Notes under the pieces: model-generated
Databases searched by the model: none
What the model saw: only the letters and a program-made list of their open reading frames with translations
Told to the model about the DNA's origin: nothing
Assembly (NCBI GenBank): GCA_964354135.1
Contig: CAYGZA010000207.1
Coordinates: 1-12,249, forward strand
Length of the DNA: 12,249 bases
Source of the DNA: CAYGZA01 sp964354135
GTDB lineage: Bacteria; Planctomycetota; Planctomycetia; Pirellulales; Thermoguttaceae
Reading direction: 5' to 3'
In this document: positions 1 through 6,780 of the stretch, in pieces
Position numbering within the stretch: the first letter of the stretch is position 1
How the letters are laid out: each line of letters starts with the position of its first letter
Made by a program: the position numbers and the translations under genes

Positions 1-359
1 GAGATGACGACCAATAGCTCGACCAGGGTCATGCCGCGGCGCGTGGCGGGTGGCGGGTGGCGGGGGGCGGGTAACGGGTGATGGGTGGTGGGTGACGGGT
101 GATGGGTGGTGCGTGGCGGGGTGAAGGGGTGGTTTTCTCTAGCCCAGGCGTTTACGCCTGGGACGGCCAACGGCCATCGAACCGTCCCTTCGGCCCCTTC
201 AGGGGCGGGCTGAAGCCCGGGCGAGTAGCGCGGGTCGTCCCCCGGATTCCCAGGCGTAAACGCCTGGGCTAGGGAAACGGGCTGCAACCCGTGGGCCTTC
301 CGAGAACGTAGCAGCAGAGCTGGTTCTATCCGAGCCCGCGATTTCCCACACCCGCTCAT
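1..359 (-). CDS. Pseudopilin C, 5' part only (prepilin-type N-terminal domain; unusually long leader)
   Basis: This is the N-terminal part of a third pseudopilin, and the gene continues beyond the left edge. Positions 41-3 on the minus strand read RRG then MTLVELLVVI, a class III prepilin cleavage/methylation motif with Gly at -1, Met at +1 and Glu at +5. I place the start at the ATG at 359-357. It lies 1 nt after the TAA of pseudopilin B and has a GAGG Shine-Dalgarno 9 nt upstream. I checked every TTA, CTA and TCA on the plus strand from 1 to 359, and none falls in this frame, so the frame is open for 109 codons up to the motif. That intervening stretch encodes a Pro/His/Thr-rich segment made of REP-like palindromes and a heptad tract, far longer than a normal 5-25 residue leader. 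The only other conventional in-frame starts are ATG at 32, which would remove the leader entirely, and TTGs at 170 and 287, neither checked for a ribosome site. The gene could therefore be long-leadered, leaderless or broken. That it is a pseudopilin is fairly certain. The start is not. Confidence 0.65.
   Translation of the reverse strand, partial: MSGCGKSRARIEPALLLRSRKAHGLQPVSLAQAFTPGNPGDDPRYSPGLQPAPEGAEGTVRWPLAVPGVNAWARENHPFTPPRTTHHPSPTTHHPLPAPRHPPPATRRGMTLVELLVVI
41..124. repeat. Heptanucleotide tandem repeat, 12 imperfect units
   Basis: Twelve consecutive 7-nt units follow the pattern GGGTGRY on the plus strand, with single-base variants such as GCGTGGC, GGGGGGC and GGGTAAC. Units 2 and 3 are identical. 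Units 5-7 (69-89) and 8-10 (90-110) form a 21-nt duplication with one mismatch. The tract is exactly 28 codons long in the pseudopilin C frame, where the 21-nt duplication encodes two copies of TTHHP(L/S)P. It resembles the short tandem heptamers (STRR type) known from several bacterial phyla. It contains no CA dinucleotide on the plus strand, so the minus strand has no ATG, GTG, TTG or CTG within it. Confidence 0.9.
139..292. repeat. Cluster of REP/BIME-like palindromes, including a 24-bp perfect inverted pair
   Basis: Positions 139-162 and 249-272 are perfect reverse complements of each other over 24 bases. Each arm is itself a hairpin with a 9-bp stem (CCCAGGCGT/ACGCCTGGG) and a 2-nt loop, TT in the first copy and AA in the second. 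Between them, CGGGCT-GA-AGCCCG (206-219) forms a 6-bp stem. ACGGG...CCCGT (277-281 and 288-292) forms a fourth small stem. The arrangement resembles bacterial interspersed mosaic elements, which RAYT transposases mobilise in other bacteria; no such gene is in the window. The whole cluster lies inside the open frame of pseudopilin C. In the leftward transcript it would fold into strong hairpins shortly after the start codon. No T-run follows any stem, so I do not call a terminator. Confidence 0.8.
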
Positions 360-360
360 G

Positions 361-1353
361 TTACTTCGCCTCGATGCGGTGGTTGTGGATGTTGTCGTAA
401 TGATCCAAACGGCCATTCTTCAGCCCGGTCGCCGAGCTGGAAGTGTTGTCCATGTCATCCGGTATCCCCAAGGGAAACAGATAGGGATTGCCGGGGTACT
501 GGTAGGCGATTGTGAAGTTGAAGCTGATGTCGTAGATTCCGTCCCGTCCGGCAGAGACGATGAGCGGCACCAGACGCCACGCGCCAGAGTCCACCTTGCG
601 CGAATCGAACGGGTCATGATCGGTCTGCGCCGCAAGCCGCTTGGCGGTGACAACCTGCGAGTTGTCCCACGGGATTACCGGGAGATTCGCGGTCGTGACC
701 ACGGGCTGAATGTCGGAGTCGGTGAACCCCGGGGCCCACCGGAGGAAGTAGATCGGGTTTCCCCAACCGTCTATGAATTCTGGCCATCCATCGTTGTCGA
801 CGTCGCCCACTTCATTCTCGGCGAACTGAGCTCTGACCTCCGGATCGCTCATGGTGACGATCATGTAGAGGCATTCCGCCGATTGGTAAGTCGGGGTAGG
901 AAGCCTGGCGAGATACTTTCCAAGATAGGCTTCGGACAGCGCCGGACGGGAAACGAAACCCCAAGGGTAGCGGAAGGGAGTCCACACCACCGTCGGGTTG
1001 ATCGGTCTGTCTTGATCGTAAACGTCGTACCACCGATCAGGCATTTCCATCCGCATTATGTCTCGGATGGCGTCGAGCCGGATTCTTGCCGCGTCCAAGG
1101 GAGCGCGGCCGCTGGTGTCGATGGGCACCCGGCGGGTCCGGTACGACTCGTAGAGCGGCATGAGGATGTTGTGCAGCTTGGCGACCGAGGCCTTGGTCTT
1201 CGCTTCGCAGGCCGACTGCTGGGCCGAGCCGAGCGCGGCCAGCACGATCCCGGCCAGGATGGAAATGATCGTCACCACGACCAGGAGCTCCACCAAGGTG
1301 AAGCCGGGCCGGTCGGTTCCGCGTGCCCGAAAGTGACGGTCGATGCGGTTCAT
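361..1353 (-). CDS. Pseudopilin B (prepilin-type N-terminal cleavage/methylation domain protein, 330 aa)
   Basis: This is a type II secretion/type IV pilus-like pseudopilin, expected to be cleaved by prepilin peptidase and assembled into a periplasmic fibre. Residues 1-17 form a basic leader ending RPG. The mature protein begins FTLVELLVVV, with Glu22 at +5, followed by a hydrophobic stretch to about residue 41. At 330 residues it is about twice the length of a classical GspG. Residues 184-195 (DVDNDGWPEFID) match an EF-hand-type calcium loop with Asp at 1, 3, 5 and 12 and Gly at 6. The loop runs directly into DGWGNPI, a motif shared with GspG-like pseudopilins. Near the C-terminus are IVSAGRDGIYD (265-275) and a DN...GRL segment (302-316), both echoed in pseudopilin A. 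The frame is open upstream to an ATG at 1941, but I start at 1353 because that ATG overlaps the TGA of pseudopilin A (ATGA) and gives a normal leader. The stop at 361 is 1 nt from the next start. Confidence 0.9.
   Translation of the reverse strand: MNRIDRHFRARGTDRPGFTLVELLVVVTIISILAGIVLAALGSAQQSACEAKTKASVAKLHNILMPLYESYRTRRVPIDTSGRAPLDAARIRLDAIRDIMRMEMPDRWYDVYDQDRPINPTVVWTPFRYPWGFVSRPALSEAYLGKYLARLPTPTYQSAECLYMIVTMSDPEVRAQFAENEVGDVDNDGWPEFIDGWGNPIYFLRWAPGFTDSDIQPVVTTANLPVIPWDNSQVVTAKRLAAQTDHDPFDSRKVDSGAWRLVPLIVSAGRDGIYDISFNFTIAYQYPGNPYLFPLGIPDDMDNTSSSATGLKNGRLDHYDNIHNHRIEAK
369..372 (-). promoter_or_regulatory. Shine-Dalgarno site for pseudopilin C start at 359
   Basis: GAGG on the minus strand lies 9 nt upstream of the ATG at 359-357, inside the last codons of pseudopilin B. 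It is the main support for starting pseudopilin C at 359, and it implies translational coupling across the TAA-C-ATG junction. Confidence 0.5.
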
Positions 1354-2303
1354 TTCGCCATCTCGTCTTCGAGCCTGCCTTGGGCGCAGTTGCTGACGTT
1401 GTCGAGGTCCTCTCCGGAGACGCCGCCTGCGACGATCTTGCGGGGAGTCAATCTGTCCCAGGAACCGAAGATCCCGTCCATGCCGGCGGTGATGATCTGG
1501 AACTTCTCGCGATGGTACCACGGGCGCGGTACCGCGGAATCGTCCTCCAGGTAAGGCACACAGACGTTTCCCGCAGCAGGCTGGTAATACGGCTGGACGA
1601 ACCCGACGGGCGGGCCCACCTGATATCCGTACTCTTTGAGGCGGGCGCGGAAATAGACATACGGGGCGCCTTCGATGTGCGGCGGAAAGTAGCCCAGGAT
1701 CGGTTTCCCAGGATATCGGTTGTCCCACGCCGGCAGGTGGTCCGCGATGAAATCGAAAAGCCGTTGAGTCCGCGGCTGGCCCGGCCTGAACGGATGGGCC
1801 GGATCGGCGTGAAAACCGGCCGGGATCCATTTCTGTCCCGCAAGCGGCCTTAGCTCCGGCAGCCCCCCAAGCCAGAAGACCAGTGCCGATGCCGGGTCGA
1901 GTTGGGCAGGCTCGATGCCGTACCCCCCCGTCAAGTCCCAACGGAACGTTTCCCAGAGGGCTTGGTCGGGCGGCAGAGTGCTGAACTGCGGCAAAGGTTG
2001 GTATCTGGGGAACGCCATTCGCAGGTGCCTTACAACGGCTCCCCGGGCGTAATCGCGGCAGGACGCATCGTTGACCAGCGAGAAGTCGGGCGGATACTCG
2101 CCGTACTTGTCCTTGTACGCCTCCAGTGCCATTTCGAGCTGGCTGATGTCTATCCGCACGGACGCGATCTTCGCCGTCAGGCGGGCGCGGATCGCAGCCG
2201 CCGTGATCAGGCTGACCAGAATGCCGATGATGATGATCACCGTCAACAGCTCAACCAGGGTAAAAGCCCCCCGGGCTTGCCTGCGAACGAAACGGACCCT
2301 CAT
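1350..2303 (-). CDS. Pseudopilin A (prepilin-type N-terminal cleavage/methylation domain protein, 317 aa)
   Basis: This is a GspG-like pseudopilin, a fibre subunit of the pilus/secretion machine. The basic leader (residues 1-13, RRQARGA) is followed by FTLVELLTVIIIIGILV, with Glu18 at +5 of the mature protein and a hydrophobic helix to about residue 38. The residue before the cleavage point is Ala, not the near-invariant Gly. Residues 59-72 (ALEAYKDKYGEYPP) match the alpha-helix/YP region of GspG-type pseudopilins. IITAGMDGIFG (270-280) corresponds to the C-terminal 'G.DG..G' region, and residues 301-312 (DN...GRLE) are shared with pseudopilin B. The start ATG at 2303 has a strong Shine-Dalgarno, GGGAGGAGA at 2319-2311, 7 nt upstream. 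The gene follows pilC after 115 nt that contain small inverted repeats but no T-run. Its TGA overlaps the ATG of pseudopilin B by 4 nt, so the two are probably translationally coupled. Confidence 0.9.
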   Translation of the reverse strand: MRVRFVRRQARGAFTLVELLTVIIIIGILVSLITAAAIRARLTAKIASVRIDISQLEMALEAYKDKYGEYPPDFSLVNDASCRDYARGAVVRHLRMAFPRYQPLPQFSTLPPDQALWETFRWDLTGGYGIEPAQLDPASALVFWLGGLPELRPLAGQKWIPAGFHADPAHPFRPGQPRTQRLFDFIADHLPAWDNRYPGKPILGYFPPHIEGAPYVYFRARLKEYGYQVGPPVGFVQPYYQPAAGNVCVPYLEDDSAVPRPWYHREKFQIITAGMDGIFGSWDRLTPRKIVAGGVSGEDLDNVSNCAQGRLEDEMAK

Positions 2304-2418
2304 GACAATATCTCCTCCCGGCCGAAAGCTCGGCTTTGCTCGAACTGGCCCATGCGGACGGATTTGTCCGGCTCCCGGGCGGCCCCGCAGAGTCGCGAGG
2401 AGCCCGCGGAACCAACGA

Positions 2419-3750
2419 TCACGACAGTTTTTGGATCAGGGCGATCAAGGGCAGGAACAAGGAGATTACGATGAATCCCACGATGCCGCCCAGCACGATG
2501 ATCAAGAGCGGCTCCATGAGCCGCGTCAGCGCCTCGGTGATGACCTTCACTTCGTCGTCGTAGGTGTCGGCGACCTTGTAAAGCATCGTGTCCAGCTCGC
2601 CGGTCTCCTCGCCCACGTCGACCATGTTGATGACCATGTCGTCGAGGATCCGGGAGTTCATCCGGGTCAGGTACAACAGGAGCCCGATCGGCCCGCCGAT
2701 GAACACGAACCAGAAGAACAGGGCCACGGGATGGAATCCCGGCTTGGAATTCTCCTTCATCGGCTGGGCCAACGACTCGCCCTCGCGGATCGCCTCGTGT
2801 ACTTTCTGGTAGAGGTTCTCGAAGACGGCGTTCCCCGACGTTTCCTTGGTGATGTGCAGGCCTTCCAGGATCGGCACGCCGCTGGCCACCAGCGTTCCGA
2901 GGGTGCGCGTCGTCCGCGCGATGATGTTTTTCTCGATCAAGTTCCCGAAGACCGGCAGCTTCAACAGGAACAAGTCCCACCCGTAGCGCCCGGGGGCGAA
3001 CCTCCGGACCAGCTTGATGAAGAGCCAAATCCCGATGGGGATGCCCGGCAGCAGGTACCAGTAGTCCTTGACGGCCGTAGAAGCGTTGATCAAGAGCCTG
3101 GTCATCTGCGGCAGGTCGGCCTGGAAGTCCTTGAAGATCCTCTCGAACGCGGGAACGATATTCAGCATGATGAAAACCAAGATGCCCACGGCGAAGCACA
3201 CGACGAACACCGGGTAGACCAGGGCCCCCTTCACCTTGCGCTTGAGGGATTGGGACCGCTCTTGGAAGTCGGCCAATCGCTGGAGGATCAACTCGAGCGC
3301 GCCGCCGGCCTCGCCCGCCTTGATCATGTTGACGTAGAGCCTGTCGAACGCCTTGGGCGACTTGCCCATCGCCTCGGAGAGGGTCGCCCCGCTCTCGATC
3401 TCGTCGCAGACGTCCATCAGGTTGTTCTTCAGGGCTCCGCCCTTCTCCTGCCCTTCCAGGATCCTCAGGCTCCGCAGGATCGGCAGCCCGGCGTCCTGCA
3501 AGATGGAGAGGTTGCGCGTGAACGTGGTGAGCTTCTTCGAGCTCACGCCGCCGATGGCGAAGCTCTTTTTCCTCTTGCCCGCTTTTTTCTTCTCGGCGGC
3601 CGTCTTCCGGCCCTTCTTGGCGGAGATCTTCGTGACGAAGTAGCCCATCTGGCGAATCGTCGCCTGGGCTTCCTCCTCCGTCGGCGCTTCGATGACGTCC
3701 TTGATCTCCTGGCCGGTGGCGTCCATGGCCTCGAATTGGAACGTGGGCAT
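2419..3750 (-). CDS. pilC: PilC/GspF family inner-membrane platform protein (443 aa)
   Basis: This is the polytopic platform protein of the type IV pilus/type II secretion inner membrane, on which the PilB and PilT hexamers act. An N-terminal domain (MPTFQFEAMDATGQEI, about 1-45) is followed by a Lys-rich linker (45-63). The first T2SSF domain spans about 73-198, with AGEAGG at 145-150 and a membrane segment at 176-198. A second membrane segment is at about 231-247. The second T2SSF domain, from about 278, contains VGEETGELD (379-387), and the last membrane segment is at 414-436. Within the second domain an extra hydrophobic stretch (about 338-371, FHPVALFFWFVFIGG onward) separates the 'ESLAQPMKE' helix from the GEETG motif, which are nearly adjacent in typical PilC. 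The ATG at 3750 has an AAGGA ribosome site nearby. It lies 32 nt downstream of the second ATPase gene. The choice between pilC and gspF is not settled by sequence; pilT next door favours pilC. Confidence 0.92.
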   Translation of the reverse strand: MPTFQFEAMDATGQEIKDVIEAPTEEEAQATIRQMGYFVTKISAKKGRKTAAEKKKAGKRKKSFAIGGVSSKKLTTFTRNLSILQDAGLPILRSLRILEGQEKGGALKNNLMDVCDEIESGATLSEAMGKSPKAFDRLYVNMIKAGEAGGALELILQRLADFQERSQSLKRKVKGALVYPVFVVCFAVGILVFIMLNIVPAFERIFKDFQADLPQMTRLLINASTAVKDYWYLLPGIPIGIWLFIKLVRRFAPGRYGWDLFLLKLPVFGNLIEKNIIARTTRTLGTLVASGVPILEGLHITKETSGNAVFENLYQKVHEAIREGESLAQPMKENSKPGFHPVALFFWFVFIGGPIGLLLYLTRMNSRILDDMVINMVDVGEETGELDTMLYKVADTYDDEVKVITEALTRLMEPLLIIVLGGIVGFIVISLFLPLIALIQKLS

Positions 3751-3782
3751 GGCTCAATCCTTCTCAATGATCCTAATGCCTG

Positions 3783-5501
3783 TTAGGCTTCGATCGTGGT
3801 TTCACGGATCGCTTCCTCAATGGTCGTCACTCCCGAGAAGACCTTCTCCAGCGCCGCTTGCCGCAACGGCCGCATCCCGGAGCGGAGCGCGGCGTCGCGG
3901 ATCTGCTCCGTCGAGACCCCGCGGTTGATCAGCTCGGACAGGATCTCGTTCATCGGCATCAGCTCGAACATCCCGGTGCGGCCTTTGAACCCGGTGTTGT
4001 TGCAGATCGGGCATCCCCGCCCGTGGTAGAACTTCTTCCCGATCACGTCGTCGGGCGTAAGGTCCAGCTCCGCGAGCGTCTCGGTGTTGGGCACCGTTTC
4101 TTCGCGGCATTCCTGGCAAATCTTCCGCACCAGCCGCTGCGCCAGGACGGCCTCCAACGTGGCGGTGATCAAAAACGGCGGGACCCCCATGTCGCGAAGC
4201 CGCGTCACCGCGCTCGGCGCATCGTTCGTGTGCAGCGTGCTGAAGACCATGTGCCCGGTCAGCGACGCCTGAACGGCGATCTCCGCCGTCTCCAGGTCCC
4301 GGATCTCGCCCACCAGGATAAGGTCCGGGTCGTGCCGCAAGATGGAACGGAGGCAATTGGCAAACGTGTTGCCGATCGCCGGATCGATCGGGATCTGAAT
4401 GAGCCCGTCGATTTCGTACTCTACGGGGTCTTCCGTGGTGATCACCTTGTCTTCGATGGAATTGAGCTCGTTCAGCGCGCCGTACAGGGTGGTCGTCTTG
4501 CCGGAGCCGGTGGGCCCCGTCACCAGCACGATCCCGTTGGGCCGGCGGATGATCTGCCGGAACGACCCCAACGTCGTCGGGTCCATCCCCACCACGTCCA
4601 GGTCGAGCATCACCACCGAGCGGTCCAGGATGCGGAGCACAACGCTCTCGCCGAACATCGTCGGCAGCACGCTCACGCGAAGGTCCACCGGATGGCCGCC
4701 GACCGACAGCCGGATCCGCCCGTCCTGAGGCAAACGCCGCTCGGCAATGTCCAGGTCGGCCATCACCTTGATCCGCGTCGTGATCGCAAACGCCAGGTGC
4801 CGCGGCGGCGGAACCATCTCGTAGAGCACCCCGTCGGCACGGATGCGGATCTTGAACTCGGTCTCAAACGGCTCAAAGTGCAGGTCGCTGGCGTGGTCCT
4901 TGATCGCCAAGAGGAGCACCATGTTGAGCAGCTTGCGGACCGGGGCGCTGTCGGCCAGGGCCTCGACGCTGGTCAAGTCGATCGGGCCCTCTTTCTCCAC
5001 CCTCAGGGCGGCCGCCGCCAGCTCCTCGTTTGACTCCAGGTCGGCGATCAGTTGCTCCACGCTCTCCCCCCCGCCCGCATAGTAGCGCTCCAACGCCCGC
5101 ACCACGTCCTTCTCCGAGGCGACCACCGCGCGGACGTCGTACCCCAGGAAACTCCGCAACTCGTCGATGACCGACAGCTTCTGCGGATCGCACATGGCGA
5201 TCGTCAGCGCGTTGTCGCGGAAGCTGACCGGGACGATCCGGTAGAGCTGCGCCATCGGCTCCGTGATGTGGGCCAGCACCTCGGGTGGAACCACCACCTC
5301 GTTGAGGTTGATCACCTGAAGGCCCATCTGCTCGGCCAGCGCGTGGGTCAACTGCTCTTCCGTGATCATTCCCATGCTAATGGCGACCTGGCCCAGCAGC
5401 TCGCCTCGCCGTTGCTCCTGCTCCTCCAACAGGATCCCCAACTGCCGATCCGTGATGAAGCCCAGGTCCACCAAGATTTGACCGATGCGCCGAAGAGCCA
5501 T
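3783..5501 (-). CDS. pilB: PilB/GspE-type assembly ATPase with intact MshEN c-di-GMP motifs (572 aa)
   Basis: This is a cytoplasmic hexameric ATPase that powers pilus or pseudopilus assembly. The N-terminal MshEN/T2SSE_N domain carries two tandem 24-residue motifs, at about 5-28 (R5, G7, G14, Q28) and 35-58 (L36, G37, G44, Q58). These match the published cyclic-di-GMP binding consensus. The catalytic core has Walker A GPTGSGKT (329-336), an Asp box around TTEDPVEYE (355-363), Walker B LILVGEIRD (394-402) and a His box TGHMVFSTLHTN (415-426). The C-terminal zinc tetracysteine is C462, C465, C497 and C500. All catalytic residues are present and the length is normal for the family. It lies 70 nt after pilT and 32 nt before pilC, so it is the ATPase physically grouped with the platform protein. 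It could equally be labelled gspE. Binding of c-di-GMP is inferred from motif match only. Confidence 0.93.
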   Translation of the reverse strand: MALRRIGQILVDLGFITDRQLGILLEEQEQRRGELLGQVAISMGMITEEQLTHALAEQMGLQVINLNEVVVPPEVLAHITEPMAQLYRIVPVSFRDNALTIAMCDPQKLSVIDELRSFLGYDVRAVVASEKDVVRALERYYAGGGESVEQLIADLESNEELAAAALRVEKEGPIDLTSVEALADSAPVRKLLNMVLLLAIKDHASDLHFEPFETEFKIRIRADGVLYEMVPPPRHLAFAITTRIKVMADLDIAERRLPQDGRIRLSVGGHPVDLRVSVLPTMFGESVVLRILDRSVVMLDLDVVGMDPTTLGSFRQIIRRPNGIVLVTGPTGSGKTTTLYGALNELNSIEDKVITTEDPVEYEIDGLIQIPIDPAIGNTFANCLRSILRHDPDLILVGEIRDLETAEIAVQASLTGHMVFSTLHTNDAPSAVTRLRDMGVPPFLITATLEAVLAQRLVRKICQECREETVPNTETLAELDLTPDDVIGKKFYHGRGCPICNNTGFKGRTGMFELMPMNEILSELINRGVSTEQIRDAALRSGMRPLRQAALEKVFSGVTTIEEAIRETTIEA

Positions 5502-5571
5502 TCCCCGCCTACCTCAATCTGTATGCCGCTTGGTTCCTGTCAACTCGTTTCCCAACGTTGCCTACCGCATC

Positions 5572-6720
5572 CTACGCGTGCTCGAGTTCCTCCTCGGAAT
5601 CCTCCTCGCCTTGCAGCCGCCGCTTCGCCTCCTCTTCGTCTTCCAATAGCCCCCGCTCCGCGCGGGCGATCTTGGCCGCCAATTCGTCCGGAGTGTTCGC
5701 CTTCATGAGGATGTCCTTCTTCTCCACCAAACCCCTCCGCCACAGTTGGAACATGTGGTCGTCCAAGAGCTGCATCCCCAGTTTCGCGCCCGTTTGGATC
5801 GACGAAGTAACGCGGTAGGTCTTGTTCTCGCGGATCAGGTTGGCGACCGCGGGCGTGACGACCAGCATCTCGAAGGCTGCCACCCGGCCGCCGCCGACCC
5901 TCGGGAGCAACGTCTGCGAGAGGATTGCGATAACCGCCGTGGACAATTGCGTACGGATCTGCTCCTGCTGGCTGGTGGGAAAAACGTCGATGATTCGGGT
6001 GATCGTCCCTTGGGCGCCGGTGGTGTGCAGGGTGGCGAAAACGATGTGGCCGGTTTCCGCGGCGGTGATCGCAGCCTCGATCGTCTCCAGGTCCCGCATT
6101 TCTCCCACGAGCATTACATCCGGGTCCTGGCGCAAACCGCGGCGGATGGCCTCCGCAAAACTGGGGACATCCACCCCCAACTCCCGCTGGTTGATCGTCG
6201 ACTTCTTATTGCTGTGGTAGAACTCGATGGGGTCTTCGATCGTGATGATGTGGTGGTCGACGTTCTCATTGATGAAGTCGATGGCGGCTGCCAGCGTGGT
6301 CGTTTTCCCGCAACCCGTCGGCCCGGTCACCAGGATCAGGCCTCTCGGCCGCATGATCAACTTCGTCATCACTTCCGGGGCGCCTAACTCCTTTAGGCTC
6401 ATCAACTTGGTGGGAATCTGCCGCAGCACCATGGCCACAGTCCCGCGCTGCTTGAAAACGGAGGCGCGAAACCGGGCCACATCTCCGAATGCAAAGCCGA
6501 AGTCCGCTCCTCCCACCTCCTGCAGCTCTTGCTGGCACCGCTCCGGCGTGACGCTCTTCATCAAGGCGACGGTATCCTCGGCCTCCAAGACCTTGGTTTC
6601 GAGCTTGATCAGATGCCCATCCACCCGTATGACTGGTGGTTGGCTCACCGTAATGTGTAGATCACTGGCCTTCCTGGCCACCACCGTATGGAGAAGCTTG
6701 TCGATGAGGATGGATGCCAC
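5572..6720 (-). CDS. pilT: Type IV pilus retraction ATPase PilT (382 aa)
   Basis: PilT is a cytoplasmic hexameric ATPase that depolymerises type IV pili and drives twitching motility. The sequence shows the PilT-type N-terminal domain (KASDLHITVSQPPVIRVDG, 17-35), Walker A GPTGCGKT (133-140), an Asp box around TIEDPIEF (160-167), AIRRGLRQDPD (191-201), Walker B VMLVGEMRD (202-210) and a His box TGHIVFATLHTTGA (223-236). It lacks the MshEN domain and zinc tetracysteine of PilB, which distinguishes retraction from assembly ATPases. The C-terminus from about 356 is an acidic, Glu-rich tail (EEDSEEELEHA at the end) beyond the usual family length of about 345. The start is GTG at 6720. An in-frame TAA two codons upstream rules out an earlier start, and AGGGGG lies 9 nt upstream. 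A PilT gene argues for a retractable pilus over a pure secretion system. Confidence 0.95.
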   Translation of the reverse strand: MASILIDKLLHTVVARKASDLHITVSQPPVIRVDGHLIKLETKVLEAEDTVALMKSVTPERCQQELQEVGGADFGFAFGDVARFRASVFKQRGTVAMVLRQIPTKLMSLKELGAPEVMTKLIMRPRGLILVTGPTGCGKTTTLAAAIDFINENVDHHIITIEDPIEFYHSNKKSTINQRELGVDVPSFAEAIRRGLRQDPDVMLVGEMRDLETIEAAITAAETGHIVFATLHTTGAQGTITRIIDVFPTSQQEQIRTQLSTAVIAILSQTLLPRVGGGRVAAFEMLVVTPAVANLIRENKTYRVTSSIQTGAKLGMQLLDDHMFQLWRRGLVEKKDILMKANTPDELAAKIARAERGLLEDEEEAKRRLQGEEDSEEELEHA

Positions 6721-6751
6721 GATTTAAATCCCCCTGCGCTGGCGCGCCATG

Positions 6752-6780
6752 ATTATTCGCGTCTTCCGCGGATTACGCAA
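6752..6780 (-). promoter_or_regulatory. Candidate internal promoter for pilT
   Basis: On the minus strand TTGCGT (6780-6775) and AATAAT (6757-6752) are separated by 17 nt. The -10 matches sigma70 at five of six positions, the -35 at only three. The site lies in the 283-nt gap between the upstream ATPase gene and pilT and would give a short leader of about 25 nt. This gap (6721-7003) otherwise holds no gene that I can support. Confidence 0.35.

Noticed and set aside
175..177. ATG (minus strand) as an alternative, frame-switchable start for pseudopilin C
   Set aside because: That frame meets a TAG at 141-139 before reaching the heptad tract, so no change in repeat number would connect it to the prepilin motif.
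41..272. Possible CRISPR array
   Set aside because: There are no regularly spaced identical repeats with unique spacers. The structure is tandem heptads plus an inverted palindrome pair.
1354..1941. Long upstream extension of pseudopilin B to an ATG at 1941
   Set aside because: The extra 196 residues lie antisense-frame within pseudopilin A, are Arg/Pro-rich and would bury the prepilin leader. The ATGA overlap at 1353 gives a normal 17-residue leader.
2071..3786. A 571-codon rightward open frame opposite pilC
   Set aside because: Its repetitive charged/Gln-rich translation mirrors the pilC coding strand and shows no domain of its own.
5538..5543. Perfect TTGACA (minus strand) between pilT and the second ATPase gene
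   Set aside because: The hexamer 17 nt downstream is AGATTG and no better -10 is in range. Likely chance.
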